Source: Balneolia bacterium (lineage in GTDB: Bacteria > Bacteroidota > Rhodothermia > Balneolales > Cyclonatronaceae). Taken from it: a stretch of DNA of 42,330 bases. The position numbers and the translations under genes were made by a program. Positions 8,137 through 18,200 of the stretch are shown piece after piece (positions within the stretch are counted from its first letter, which is position 1; every line of letters starts with the position of its first letter). Below the pieces are notes generated by a model. It worked only from the letters and a program-made list of their open reading frames with translations, was not told the origin of the DNA and made no database searches. The stretch lies in NCBI GenBank assembly GCA_022565795.1, contig JAIUMA010000027.1, positions 1 to 42,330 on the forward strand, written 5' to 3'.

Positions 8137-9243
8137 ATGAAATTCACGGAGATCAGCACGCCAACGCTTTTACTCAACTCAGAAATTGCTCGCCACAATA
8201 TCGCCCGCATGGCGAATAAATGCCGGAAGCATGATGTAGGCTTCAATCCGCATTTCAAGACGCATCAGTCGGCCGAGGTTGGGGCGTGGTTTCGGGAAGC
8301 AGGCGTCGACCGCATCACCGTTTCATCTATAGCGATGGCAGAGTTCTTCGCAGATAAGGGCTGGGAGAATATCACCCTGGCTTTTCCGGTGAACGTGAGG
8401 GAAACAGAACGGCTTAACCGGCTGGCCCAAAGGGTGAAGCTAACCCTGGACGTAATTTCGGCAAAGGCGGCCATTACCCTCACAGAAAAGCTGGAGCACC
8501 ATGTACACATCATGGTAGAGGTTGATGCCGGATACGGAAGAACCGGAGTGCCCGCTTCGGAGCACAGCAGGATCGACAACATTCTGGATGTGGCCAAATC
8601 ATCTGAGAAGCTTTCTTTTTACGGTTTCTACATACACGCGGGCCACACGTATGATGTGCGCGGAAAAGCGGAGGTCGAAAAGATTCACCGCCAAACGCTG
8701 GATGCGCTCCACTCACTGAAGGAAACCTACCTCGGCCGCTTCCCTGCTCTCCGAATCTCTATGGGCGACACCCCGTCCTGCTCCATGCTTGATAACTTTG
8801 AGGGAATTGATGAAATCAGGCCCGGAAATTTTGTCTTTTATGATGTCACTCAGTACGAAATCGGATCGTGCCGCTACAACGATATTGCGGTTGCGCTTGC
8901 GGCTCCGGTTGTTTCAGCCGAGCCTTCACGACGGGAAATCGTGGTTCACGGCGGGGCTATTCATCTTTCCAAAGACTCGATAAAACACGATGATACGGTT
9001 CATTACGGCCTGATTGCACGCCTCCCCGACGAAGGTTGGTCAGCACCGATGGATGGTTGCCGGGTGCGGAAAGTATCTCAGGAGCACGGCATCATCACCC
9101 TTTCGGAAGAAGCCTTTTCGCAGATCGGGGTGGGCGACCTGGTTGCAATTCTGCCGGTTCATTCCTGCCTTACAGCCGACTGCATGGGCGGCTATCTGAC
9201 CGAGCAAGGTGACTACATCCGTATGCTCAACTGGCGGAGTTAG
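8137..9243 (+). CDS. Fold-type III PLP enzyme, D-serine dehydratase-like
   Basis: A 368-residue cytoplasmic enzyme of the alanine racemase-like fold-type III group that includes D-threonine aldolase and eukaryotic-type D-serine dehydratase. The PLP lysine is K41 in PHFKTHQS. The N-terminal TIM barrel spans about 5-240 (HAGHTYDV in the phosphate-binding part), followed by a C-terminal beta domain. The metal site near the end reads PVHSC, giving H342 and C344. As known for the family, D-serine dehydratases use His and Cys for zinc while D-threonine aldolases use His and Asp, so the His-x-Cys pair favours a D-serine dehydratase activity (D-Ser to pyruvate plus ammonia). Substrate choice remains an inference. 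The gene converges on the esterase gene with 12 bp between stops. Confidence 0.88.
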   Translation: MKFTEISTPTLLLNSEIARHNIARMANKCRKHDVGFNPHFKTHQSAEVGAWFREAGVDRITVSSIAMAEFFADKGWENITLAFPVNVRETERLNRLAQRVKLTLDVISAKAAITLTEKLEHHVHIMVEVDAGYGRTGVPASEHSRIDNILDVAKSSEKLSFYGFYIHAGHTYDVRGKAEVEKIHRQTLDALHSLKETYLGRFPALRISMGDTPSCSMLDNFEGIDEIRPGNFVFYDVTQYEIGSCRYNDIAVALAAPVVSAEPSRREIVVHGGAIHLSKDSIKHDDTVHYGLIARLPDEGWSAPMDGCRVRKVSQEHGIITLSEEAFSQIGVGDLVAILPVHSCLTADCMGGYLTEQGDYIRMLNWRS

Positions 9244-9255
9244 TCTTTGTGAGTC

Positions 9256-9906
9256 TCAGTTTTTCGCTTCTTCCAGCACCGGCTTTAGGTATTCCCAGAC
9301 ATTCTGTGCTATGATCTCGTGACCCTCAGCAGTTGGGTGAATCTGATCTGGAAGATTTAGCTCCGGAATCCCGGCTACATCTTCCAGAATGAAGGGCATC
9401 AGCGGTACGTCGTACTCGCGCGCCAGCTCAGGGAAAATCTCCCGGAAGCGAGTGGTGTAGCTATCGCCCATATTAGGCGGGGCCTCCATGCCGGTAAGCA
9501 GTATGCGGACATCGGGATTGGCCTCGCGCACTTTGGTCATGATACCGGAAAGGTTTTCCCTGGTGACGTCCGGATCTATACCGCGGAGGCCGTCGTTACC
9601 GCCGAGCTCGAGTACAAACACATCGACCGGCCGGCGCAGAATCCAGTCAATCCGTCGGAGTCCGGCCGCTGAAGTTTCCCCGCTGAGTCCTGCGTTCACG
9701 ACTTCAAACGCCATCCCTGCCTCATTAACCTTCTGTTGAATTAACGCCGGGAACGCCTCGTCGCTGTCGAGTCCGTAGCCGGCGGCAATGCTGTCCCCGA
9801 AAATAACGACACGCTTTAGGTCACCCTCTCCGGACGAACCAAGCGTGAATGCAGCAAAAAGCAGCGCTATAAGTGGAAGCGTAAATAAACGGGAGAGATA
9901 TTTCAT
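9256..9906 (-). CDS. tesA: TesA-like GDSL/SGNH esterase
   Basis: A 216-residue exported SGNH hydrolase similar to TesA, known as a thioesterase I / lysophospholipase L1 / arylesterase. Residues 1-25 form a signal peptide. All four SGNH blocks are visible: block I FGDSIAAGYGL with nucleophile S39, block II NAGLSGETS with the oxyanion Gly, block III GGNDGLRG with the Asn, and block V DQIHPTAEGH with D187 and H190. It should act in the periplasm on lysophospholipids or other esters. In several proteobacteria tesA lies next to ybbAP; here it is on the same strand but about 2.8 kb upstream of the ABC pair, with two unrelated genes between. It appears to be transcribed alone. Confidence 0.92.
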   Translation of the reverse strand: MKYLSRLFTLPLIALLFAAFTLGSSGEGDLKRVVIFGDSIAAGYGLDSDEAFPALIQQKVNEAGMAFEVVNAGLSGETSAAGLRRIDWILRRPVDVFVLELGGNDGLRGIDPDVTRENLSGIMTKVREANPDVRILLTGMEAPPNMGDSYTTRFREIFPELAREYDVPLMPFILEDVAGIPELNLPDQIHPTAEGHEIIAQNVWEYLKPVLEEAKN

Positions 9907-10141
9907 GAATAAGGAATAAGTAGGTCTCTAATTAGTAAAAGATACTGAGTTTTAACGGATGCTTTTGCTGAGAACGTATGGAGCTGGCGTTTGGATTGTC
10001 ACGAATTTGTGTATGTTGGAAAATAGCAACTATTTTGAAACCCATTATTTGGAGCCCGCAGTTTCTCAATTACTCATAAAAATGAATCTTGACTTATTTT
10101 CCCTCTGCCGCTATCACTCTTTACATTAATCCTATTTAACT

Positions 10142-10936
10142 ATGACTAAGTACATAACTTTGTCGCTTTTTGTAATGCTCTTGATGAACGGATGCGGGGA
10201 AAGTGATCTTCAGAATTCGGAGAATGATCATGACCACGACCTTCAGGTAACCGTGCTTTCAGAGCTTAGGGATGATGGCAGGAACCTGCTTATTTTCTCC
10301 AAAACGAGCGGCTGGCGGCATGATTCCATTGAGGCGGGAATCGAGGCGGTTGGCAGGCTGGCCGGCGAGCATGAGGTGGGAGCGACCGCCACGGAAGATG
10401 CGGATTACTTTACTCCCGAAAATCTGGAAAAGTATGATGCCGTCGTTTTTCTGAATACCACTCAAACCGTTTTTGATGAGCAGCACAGACGGGCGTTTAA
10501 TCAGTTCATACAAAACGGGGGCGGATTTGCGGGAGTTCATTCGGCTTCAGACACCGAGTACGACTGGCCCTGGTACCACGGACTTGTAGGGGCATATTTC
10601 GACAATCATCCCAACGATCCGAACGTGAGAAATGCGGTTATTGATGTGGTCAATCCGCATCACGCTTCCACGGAAATACTGCCTGAACGCTGGCAGCGGG
10701 ATGATGAGTGGTACAATTTCCAGAGTTTCAATGAGGGACTTAACGTTCTGCTGAAGCTGGATACAGACTCATACCAAGGAAGCGATCACCCCGGAAATCA
10801 TCCCGTCGCCTGGTATCATGAGTATGATGGCGGCCGTGCTTTTTATACCGCACTCGGTCACACAAAAGAATCCTTTTCAGAAGACCTGTTTCTTCAGCAC
10901 CTTTGGGGCGGAATAGAGTATGCCATGGGGAAGTGA
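10142..10936 (+). CDS. ThuA-domain lipoprotein
   Basis: A 264-residue lipoprotein with a ThuA (trehalose utilisation) domain of the class I glutamine amidotransferase-like fold. The signal is MTKYITLSLFVMLLMNGC with the lipobox Cys at residue 18, followed by an acidic His/Asp-rich linker (ENDHDHD). The ThuA domain runs from about 47 to the end: a first strand LLIFSKTSGWRHDSI, the block DAVVFLNTTQTVF, then GGGFAGVHSASDTEYDWPWY and a C-terminal AFYTALGHTKESF, all typical of the family in Bacteroidota and Planctomycetes. The biochemical role is poorly known; links to sugar turnover are by association. It stands alone and converges on the BtuG-like gene. Confidence 0.88.
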   Translation: MTKYITLSLFVMLLMNGCGESDLQNSENDHDHDLQVTVLSELRDDGRNLLIFSKTSGWRHDSIEAGIEAVGRLAGEHEVGATATEDADYFTPENLEKYDAVVFLNTTQTVFDEQHRRAFNQFIQNGGGFAGVHSASDTEYDWPWYHGLVGAYFDNHPNDPNVRNAVIDVVNPHHASTEILPERWQRDDEWYNFQSFNEGLNVLLKLDTDSYQGSDHPGNHPVAWYHEYDGGRAFYTALGHTKESFSEDLFLQHLWGGIEYAMGK

Positions 10937-10989
10937 AGATGATATTAAAGAGTGGCTAATTGGGTACTCCTATATTGAATTCCATTTTT

Positions 10990-11053
10990 CCACAAAGCCA
11001 CGATTTTAGCATAAACTTTTGCACCTTCGTGCCTTCCAGACTTCGTGGTTCAC
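10990..11053. repeat. Intergenic gaaccacgaag-type repeat, copy 1
   Basis: The right part reads ccttcgtgccttccagac followed by ttcgtggttcac; the left part holds a partial complement (ccacaaagccacg). The same kind of element occurs at 15018-15093 and 20631-20722. It lies between two convergent genes and could fold into a long imperfect hairpin. Confidence 0.5.
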
Positions 11054-11057
11054 ACAT

Positions 11058-11087
11058 AACCGGCCCCGAAACACTCCGGAGCCGGTT
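11058..11087. terminator. Possible bidirectional terminator hairpin
   Basis: Arms aaccggc (11058-11064) and gccggtt (11081-11087) enclose a GC-rich interior with further pairing. It is followed by only two or three T on either strand, so it is a weak candidate for ending the convergent ThuA and BtuG-like transcripts. Confidence 0.4.
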
Positions 11088-11128
11088 TTCGAAATCGTAT
11101 TCTGTATTCAGCCGATCATCATCAACCC

Positions 11129-12478
11129 CTACTTCACCAGCGTCATTGCGCGGGTGAGGGCCATTCCGGCCGCGGTGAGGCGGTAGTAGTAGACGCCGCT
11201 GGCGAGCGCGGAGGCATCAAAGGAAACGGAGTGCTGACCCGCAGACTGCTGAGCGCCCACAAGCGTGGCCACGCGCTGACCCTGAACATTGTACACCTCA
11301 AGGCGCACAGCCGAGGCTTCGGGAAGCTCGTAGCGAATCGTCGTGGTCGGGTTGAACGGATTCGGATAGTTCTGCTCCAGGCTGAATCCCGCCGCAAGCT
11401 CGGGCGGATTTACCGAAACCGGCTCAAATTCACCGGTAAGCTTCACAAATCCCGGACCAATGCCCGTTGTGAAACTACTGAGCACTTCACCCTGAAGGTT
11501 CAGAATATCCAGGCTTCCGGAAGACCCGAAATCAGGTACATTTGCCCCGTATAGCCGCGCGTCATTTCCTCCCCAAAATCCAATCGCAAAATATGGCGTC
11601 GCGCTGAACAGCTCTTCTTCCAGCTCAAGCGTATCCATGTTGATCTGCTGCACGCCTTCATTCACAATCCATGCGCGATTGTTGATTTCATCGAACTGCA
11701 TGCTGAACGGGCGCCCGCCGACCTCAATTACGCCGGTTACTTCATCGGTCTCCGAATCTATCACGTTAATTTCTCCGAAGGTTTCGGGCCCATCACCAAA
11801 ACCGTAATCTCCGGTGCTAACAACCCATATTCTGCCTGAGCCGTCTGCATATACCTTCTGGGGATTATCATGGACTTCGATGGTTCGAAGCAGCTCATCT
11901 GTTGCCACATCCACGACAGCAACCTCATTTCCTTCTCCAAAAGCCGTGAGTGCCACATAGGCTTTGCCGTTGCTTACCGCGATGCCGTCAGGATTCGGAC
12001 CAACTTCAATGGAACCCGTAATGGTGTTATCATCCAGATCGAGTATAGATATCGTGGTACCGGTAAGGTTGGACACATATGCCTTCGTCTCGCTTACCTG
12101 CTGAATCCACTGCGGTGAGCTTCCCCCAAAGTCGTCCACAAATATCGTAGCGACAGCTTCAAATGTCTGTGGATTGACTACCTCAATCTTATCTGAATTA
12201 CTCACTACAATGTAAAGCAGCTCGTTTATGAGCGCGGTATGGGTAGCTACATCGCCAAGAGGGCGGCCGTTCGCCTGCTGAAATACGTTCTGACTTGCCG
12301 TCTGTGTGGCAGGGTCATAAGCGGTAATGGAAGCATTGCCCTGCAGAAATGCCCCCTGATTTACAACGATCACCTGCTCCGGCTGCTGCGCGAGTGCAGA
12401 ATCAGTTATAAAGCCGGATGATAAAATAAGCAGGGCAGCAAAAAGGCCGCCTGTTAACTGTAGCATTAAATTTTTCAT
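11129..12478 (-). CDS. BtuG-like YncE/YVTN beta-propeller with T9SS sorting domain
   Basis: A 449-residue secreted protein, second gene of the B12-riboswitch operon. Residues 1-30 form a signal peptide ending at SALA-QQ. Residues about 35-355 hold seven or so propeller repeats of the YncE/DUF5074 type ([40 protein letters not shown]). Residues 364-449 are a type A Por/T9SS sorting domain ([12 protein letters not shown] to LVK). In gut Bacteroides, BtuG is a propeller that sits on BtuB and captures cobamides with very high affinity, but it is a lipoprotein. Position directly behind a btuB-like receptor and under the same riboswitch supports a BtuG-like role here, with delivery to the surface by T9SS instead. 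Ligand binding is inferred from context; other YncE-like functions are possible. Confidence 0.72.
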   Translation of the reverse strand: MKNLMLQLTGGLFAALLILSSGFITDSALAQQPEQVIVVNQGAFLQGNASITAYDPATQTASQNVFQQANGRPLGDVATHTALINELLYIVVSNSDKIEVVNPQTFEAVATIFVDDFGGSSPQWIQQVSETKAYVSNLTGTTISILDLDDNTITGSIEVGPNPDGIAVSNGKAYVALTAFGEGNEVAVVDVATDELLRTIEVHDNPQKVYADGSGRIWVVSTGDYGFGDGPETFGEINVIDSETDEVTGVIEVGGRPFSMQFDEINNRAWIVNEGVQQINMDTLELEEELFSATPYFAIGFWGGNDARLYGANVPDFGSSGSLDILNLQGEVLSSFTTGIGPGFVKLTGEFEPVSVNPPELAAGFSLEQNYPNPFNPTTTIRYELPEASAVRLEVYNVQGQRVATLVGAQQSAGQHSVSFDASALASGVYYYRLTAAGMALTRAMTLVK

Positions 12479-12518
12479 GATAATTATTAGGTTTGGTTTA
12501 TTGAGTACTATTTTTTCA

Positions 12519-12558
12519 AGGGTGATGGCTTTTGAGCCAAAAACACATCATTATTTGG
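12519..12558. repeat. Small intergenic hairpin repeat, copy c
   Basis: The segment begins agggtgatggct and contains the perfect inner hairpin tggct-tttg-agcca with flanking gatg/catc. It resembles copies at 2326, 5672 and 29631. It lies between the btuB-like and BtuG-like genes and could adjust the expression ratio of the two by stabilising or ending the transcript. Confidence 0.4.
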
Positions 12559-12628
12559 TAATTGAAGGTTTTTGTGATGATTTTACAGATGAAGCGTTCA
12601 TTCTCATCACAGACATCCAAAGTTTAAA

Positions 12629-14572
12629 TCAGTAGCTGAAGCCAATCCGAACGCTAAGCGTGTGGTATCTTGGCGGCATGGGATAGCGTGCTATGAACTC
12701 GTAGGTTTCGTCAGTGAGGTTGTGAACCGTATAGCTTACCCGAAGCTGGGAAGCCCTGAATGAAATATCTGTTCCCAGCTGTAGCGTGATGTCCGTGAAG
12801 GCCGACAGCGGATCAATCGGGGCGCTGTGGTCTGCCGTCGAAAACCGGCTGCCCGTTCGCTGCCAGCTGATGTTTGAAAACACCGCTCCGTATCTGAGGC
12901 CGCCACCGGCTTTCCAGCTCCACTTCGGTACATAGGTCAGCTGCCGGTTCACGGTAACGGTCTGCCCGTTCTGCTGCTCAGTCCTGGGGCTTTCCGCACG
13001 CGTATAGGCCACAGCCAGATTAGACTGCAGTGTCCACCGGGCGTAGGTGTAGTTTAGCATACCGTCCATTTCGACACCACGGCTGCTTATCTCATAGAGA
13101 TTTACCGGACTCCAAAGTCCGCCGGAGCCGGGAATCCAGCGGATGCCGTTTTCAAACTCTATGGTGTAGACCGTCAGGCCCGCATTTGCCGCCAAGCCTG
13201 AGCGGCTGAACGCTGCGGCAATACCAGCTTCAGCCGACCGGCTGATTTCCGGCTTCAACTCCGGATTTCCACCTTGTGCCCAGAACAAATCATTTAGCCC
13301 GGGCGGACTGAAATTCGAGGCCAGCTGTCCCCTCAGGCTCAGCCAGTTCAGCGGGGTCTGCCAGTTCATACCTAAAGAACCGGTAACCCGCTCGCCAAAA
13401 TCAGAATAGGAAACCAGTCTTGCAGAAGGGTAAAAACTGAGGCCCCAGCCCGGACGATATTCTGCATGTACATAGGCAGACAGCTGCCTGCGCTGTTCAC
13501 TTCCTGCAAAATCATTCGACTCTACCCTGGTAAATCCGCCATCAAAACCGCCCGACAAAAACAATCCATTCATCGCAGCATACCTAACCATCAGCCTGTA
13601 CATCTGCCGGTTAATATCGCTGAGGCTTTCAATACGGGAGGGCGCATCCGTGTAGTTAAGGGTATAATCTTCGTAAAAACTGCTCAGTTGCCACAGCGTG
13701 CTGCCATAGACATATGAGAGATGATTCGACCAGCGAAGAAAATCATCGTCCTGAACAGCCGACGGATTCCGGACGGTAGAAGAACCTGATATATGATGGC
13801 TCATACCTGCAAGCCATACAGAGGTGTCGTAATTCCAGTTTCCACCGGTAAATCCTGCCGTAACCATAGCCTGCCTGCTTAACAGCTGATTATTTCGCCG
13901 GGTCTCCTCCCTGCCGCGGATATCATCGAAATACGGGTAATTATTCGTTGCCTGCCGACCATCGATTACAATCCCGGCGCGGTAAACCGACCCATGATAA
14001 CCCGAACTAAGCTGAAGCTGCTGCTGTCCCCACGCTCCTGTTGACCACTTAACAGCTGTTTCATTCTTCGGACGGGCAGAGTCGAACAGAATCGTCCCAG
14101 CAGCTCCGCCGTCACCAAATCCGGCGCTGCTGTTTCCGGAAACCACGCGTATATCGGATGTCATGGATGAAGGAACCAGATTGTAATCAACCTCACCCAG
14201 CATAGGGTGATTTATACTGAAGCCGTTCCACATCAGCTGGGTCTGTCGGGCTCCAAACCCGCGCCCCGATACCGACTGAATGCCGCCCAAACCGTACGTA
14301 CGCACCATTACCGGGCTGTTAAAACGCAGGGCATCGCCAAGGCTTGATGATGCGGTCGCCTCAACCCTTTCCGAACCCACAATACTAACCTGCACCGGCT
14401 GATTTCGCCATGGTACGGCAAGCCGGGAAGCCTCTATATAAACCTCGCCCAGATCCACCTTAAGCGTATCGGATTCGGAGGCATAAAGATGCCCGGGAGC
14501 TAAAAGCAGGAAAAAGTAACTTATTGCGGGACAAACACTAAATAGTGCTGCGCGCAGATATAAAAATTGCAT
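12629..14572 (-). CDS. btuB: TonB-dependent outer-membrane receptor, BtuB-like (vitamin B12)
   Basis: A 647-residue TonB-dependent receptor predicted to import cobalamin across the outer membrane. A signal peptide covers residues 1-31 (ending LYA-SE). A TonB-box-like stretch, LGEVYIEASR, lies at 41-50, followed by the plug domain (about 55-170, with LMWNGFSINHP and GNSSAGFGDGGAAGTILFDSA) and a barrel ending in an aromatic residue (TLSVRIGFSY). The length is close to that of Escherichia coli BtuB rather than to the larger SusC proteins. A complete cobalamin riboswitch immediately precedes it, which is the main ground for the B12 assignment. The BtuG-like propeller gene follows after 150 bp on the same strand. 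Inner-membrane BtuCDF genes are not in the window. Confidence 0.88.
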   Translation of the reverse strand: MQFLYLRAALFSVCPAISYFFLLLAPGHLYASESDTLKVDLGEVYIEASRLAVPWRNQPVQVSIVGSERVEATASSSLGDALRFNSPVMVRTYGLGGIQSVSGRGFGARQTQLMWNGFSINHPMLGEVDYNLVPSSMTSDIRVVSGNSSAGFGDGGAAGTILFDSARPKNETAVKWSTGAWGQQQLQLSSGYHGSVYRAGIVIDGRQATNNYPYFDDIRGREETRRNNQLLSRQAMVTAGFTGGNWNYDTSVWLAGMSHHISGSSTVRNPSAVQDDDFLRWSNHLSYVYGSTLWQLSSFYEDYTLNYTDAPSRIESLSDINRQMYRLMVRYAAMNGLFLSGGFDGGFTRVESNDFAGSEQRRQLSAYVHAEYRPGWGLSFYPSARLVSYSDFGERVTGSLGMNWQTPLNWLSLRGQLASNFSPPGLNDLFWAQGGNPELKPEISRSAEAGIAAAFSRSGLAANAGLTVYTIEFENGIRWIPGSGGLWSPVNLYEISSRGVEMDGMLNYTYARWTLQSNLAVAYTRAESPRTEQQNGQTVTVNRQLTYVPKWSWKAGGGLRYGAVFSNISWQRTGSRFSTADHSAPIDPLSAFTDITLQLGTDISFRASQLRVSYTVHNLTDETYEFIARYPMPPRYHTLSVRIGFSY

Positions 14573-14616
14573 GAATTACCGGACACGAAAACTTTTACCC
14601 GAAGTTTTGCAGTGAT

Positions 14617-14860
14617 GAATGTACGGCAGGTCTCCTGGCTCATCCGGATTCAATTACAGTCGCCTTCCCATTTCTTTGGGCTCGAAACAGTGGCATGAGA
14701 CTGTGAATGAGAACTCATGGCTGCTTTATCCAACTGACGCAAGTTACGCGCCTGAAGTTTAAAAAACTGCCATCAGCTCCGGAATTACAGTTGCGGGTAC
14801 AGCTTCCGGTTTTCACGGAATTCCCGTTTTAATTGCCCGTTCGGGCAAACCAGTACATTC
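14617..14860 (-). ncRNA. Cobalamin riboswitch controlling the btuB operon
   Basis: Read on the minus strand, the conserved elements of the cobalamin aptamer appear in order: a 5' P1 arm gaatgtac (14853-14860), a P2 hairpin tttgcccgaacgggca, aaaacgggaattccgtgaaa, the core cccgcaactgtaa, the gccactg element, gggaaggcg, and finally the B12 box agccaggagacctgcc (complement of 14625-14640). The 3' P1 arm gtacattc (complement of 14617-14624) pairs perfectly over 8 bp with the 5' arm. It ends 44 nt before the btuB ATG. No T-run follows, so control is probably at translation: B12 binding would hide the start region, lowering BtuB and probably the BtuG-like protein as well. Confidence 0.93.
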
Positions 14861-15017
14861 GTTATCTGATGACCTATGATAGGAGGAATTTTGATTTCCT
14901 GCAAAGGCTTATTGGAATCCATTTTATGATGGCACTTCTGGACCGCAGAGTTTTTTGGACTGCAACTCCCGAATCGAAGGCTCAGTAACCATGCAGATTC
15001 AGCTTCTGATAGAAGGG

Positions 15018-15093
15018 GAACCACGAGGACACGAAGGTCCGAAGGTTCACGAAAATTAGTGTCTTTTAGTGCCTTCCTTTTTAGTGTTTACCG
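15018..15093. repeat. Intergenic gaaccacgaag-type repeat, copy 2
   Basis: The left arm reads gaaccacgaggacacgaagg and the right arm, near 15055-15093, is its degraded complement (gtgccttcc ... tttaccgtg). Same family as 10990-11053 and 20631-20722. It lies between the subtilase end and the riboswitch leader. Confidence 0.5.
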
Positions 15094-15119
15094 TGATGCT
15101 TTATCCCCCAAAACCAGAA

Positions 15120-15150
15120 CAGGGAAACCCGACATCGCCAGATTTCCCTG
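15120..15150 (-). terminator. Terminator-like hairpin after the subtilase gene
   Basis: Arms cagggaaa and tttccctg enclose a short loop; on the minus strand it reads cagggaaatctg ... gggtttccctg, nearly the same as the terminator at 39086. An A6/T6 run flanks it so that termination is better supported for plus-strand transcripts; it may work in both directions. It lies 104 bp past the subtilase stop. Confidence 0.55.
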
Positions 15151-15253
15151 CTTTTTTAGATTCCTGAACTACCTGCGGGTTTAGCGTTTAAGCTGCAAAC
15201 CCATCACAGTTCATTCTTTATTGCTCATTGCAAATTGCTAATTGCTATTACAA

Positions 15254-18200
15254 TTACTTCACCAGCATCATCTTGCGGGTTTCGGTAAAGCTGCCGGCCT
15301 GGATTCTGTACAGGTACATGCCGCTCGACAGGCGCTGCGCGTCGAAAGTTACGCTGTGGCGACCGGCCTGCATCTGCTCGTTTACCAGTACCGCAACGCG
15401 CTGTCCCATTAGGTTGTAGACTTCCACGCGTACGGAAGCGTCTTCCGGCAGGGCGTAGTTAATTACCGTGGTCGGGTTAAACGGATTCGGGTAGTTTTGC
15501 TCGATGGCAAACGCAGTCGGCAAATCTTCATCAGGCAGAGAGGTAACGATTTCCGTCGTGAAGCTGGCCACTTCTGACCATTCTCCGGCCGTTTCACCAT
15601 TTATACCACGGGCGCGCCAGAAGTACACGGTCTGACTTTCCAGCTGTCCGCTTACCAGCGTACGGGCATCATTAAGTCCGTTTCTGGAAAGGGCCACCTC
15701 TTCAAACTCAGCGTCAAGTGCGATTTCCATAGCGTAGGACTGAGCAAAATCAACGCTGCTCCAGGTGAACAGGTTTGTCATGCTTACATCTGTGGCTCCA
15801 TCTTCAGGAGTAAGCAGAGTTACCGCCTGAGGCACGCCTGCAGTTGTCGTGAACGACCAGACCGTTGACCACTCGCTGGCCTCACCGGTACTGCGAACCG
15901 AGCGTACACGCCAGAAATGTTCGCTCAGCTCGGGAAGCAGCTCTTCAGGAGAGAACATGTTTTCTTCCAGCTCATCTGCTTCTACGATCAGCGTTTCGAA
16001 GTCTTCGTCAGCGGCAATCTGGATCCGGTAAAAATCACCATCGGTTTCGCTCCAGGCAAACGACTGATCCAGAGGCAGGTCTTCAGCTTCGTTTTCAGGC
16101 GTTACCAGCTGAGGTGCATCCGGCACGTTATCTGTCGTTAGAAACGACCACGTAGCTGACCACTCACCTGCTCCGGCGGCGTTCGTGCCACGGACTCTCC
16201 AGTAATAGCGGGTATCCGTTCCCAGATCATCAAGCGAAAGGGACGTTTCAGACGTGCTGCTGCTCAAGAGCGTATTTTCGCCCAGATCCGCATCAAGACC
16301 AAGCTCAACATCATAGGCATCAGCCAGGTCATCAGCCGTCCACTCGAGAGATAGCGACAAGTCCTGCTCGTCTGCATTATCAGCCGGACTGTTCAGGGTG
16401 ATGGCATCCGGGAGGCCTTCAAGCACGGTAATCTCAACCGGTATCTCAACAACCGGGCTATCCGGATCATTGCTGCTGATGGCAACCGTAGCCGCATAGG
16501 TTCCGGGCTCAACACCGTTTGTGTTTAGCTGCAGGGTGATGCTCTCCTGAGCCAGAGAAACCAGCGTGCCGGAATCGGGATTCAGCGTGAACTGATCCGA
16601 AATGCCGGCATCATCTGAATCGTTAACGGCTATGTCGAAAGTCAGCTCTTCCTGACCCGTATTCTGGATCGAGAAAACCTGCTCTGTTTCCATGCCGGGC
16701 ACGGTAACAAATGAAAGACCGGTTGTATTTACCGTAATCTGCGGAGTTTCTGATGCAGGGAACAGCTGGAAGCTCACAGGCACTTCAATCAACGGGTTTT
16801 CCGGATCATTTGAACTCACAAACAGCGAAGCGTTGTAGGTTCCCGGCGCCATGTCCGTATCGAACACCAGCTCAGCCTGCGTGCTGCCTTCACCGTTTAT
16901 GGTTCCGCTGCCGTTGCTCACGCTCAGCCAGCCGTCGTTACCGGAAAGAGAAACATTATCAAAAAAGGCAGACTCACCGCTGTTGTTGTTATTTCCAAGA
17001 AATACCACCTGCTCCACGGTCGGCGCTGCGATGAACGGACCGGTATAAACCAGTTCGTCATCGATGTAATAACGAATTTCTGAAGCAGGTACATCAAACT
17101 CTTTGCGCAGGGTGAGCCATTCGCCGGTTTGGTAAGAGCCCAATCCCTGAAAGCCGAGTCCGCCACCGCTTGGGGCAAGTACGCTCATGTTGCCATTGGC
17201 TCCGAATCGAAAACGTGTTGTAAGCTGTCCGTTGGCAGGCGACTGAAGAATCACATCATAATCGGCGCCGCCCGTGCTTTCCACATAAATATCGGTGCTC
17301 AATGTATAGAACAGGAATCCTGTATCAAGCAGCGGAGATCGTAGTCCCACGTTTGTATCGCCAGGAGAGCCGCCCTGTGCGGCGATTTCCAGCGACTGCG
17401 TTCCATCGCTGGCGTTACCCGAAGAAATGACCGGCTGCGTGGTGCTGGCAGCAAGTGCGCTCCAGCCCAGTTGTCCCCCGGCAAAGCCGGGCTCAAATCC
17501 TTCCGAAGCTTCGAATGAGGTATTGATTTCCTGCGCACTCATTAAACCCGAATCCCAGAAGACATCATCAATTAATGCGGCCGTGGATTCTTCAATCACG
17601 TTACCATTGCGCATGTAGGTGTAGGTTTGCACTTCCCGGTTTGCAGCCGTTTCATCGTAAGCGACGCCAATGGTGTAGGAAAGAATTCCGGGAGCATCAT
17701 TGGCTACCGTTAAGAAGTCCGACAAATTCTGCCCCACAACGCCACTAACATCGACATCGTCGGGATTTACGCTTATTGAGGGCGGGCCAAGCTCGGCGAG
17801 GAGCAGTGCGTTATAAGCATTCAGGCGTCCTCCTGCGATGGTGATATTCTCAAAGGCGGGAATTACATCAACGCTGTTCATCAGCCAGCCTCTTATTTGC
17901 TCAGGAGTAGCATCCGGATGCTCACCCTTCAGAAGCGCTGCAGCACCGGCAACGTGCGGACTGGCCATAGAGGTACCGGATTTAAAACTATATCCAGTGC
18001 TGTTGATATCAGTGCTTCTGATAGAGCTACCAGGTGCAGCGAGATGTACGGTATTAACTCCAAAATTAGAGAAGCCACTACGCTGATCATTTCGATCGGA
18101 ACTGGCTACAGCTATTACATTCGGCAGATTATATCCTGCGGGATAGAAGTTTTGGTTATCGTTGTTTGTACCGTTGTTACCCGCTGCGGCTATCGCAAGG

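Larger units (their letters stand above)
14573..15253. other. Intergenic region: riboswitch, repeat and terminator, no gene
   Basis: This 681-bp gap contains the cobalamin riboswitch (14617-14860), an expression-platform hairpin (aaaactt and aagtttt arms, about 14590-14610), a gaaccacgaag-type repeat (15018-15093) and the subtilase terminator hairpin (15120-15150). The part from 14861 to 15017 shows nothing else recognisable; the btuB promoter should lie there. A 79-codon minus-strand frame in this stretch overlaps the riboswitch and is not believed. Confidence 0.6.

Noticed and set aside
14785-15024. 79-codon frame upstream of btuB
   Set aside because: It overlaps the 5' part of the cobalamin riboswitch, whose conserved boxes explain the sequence.
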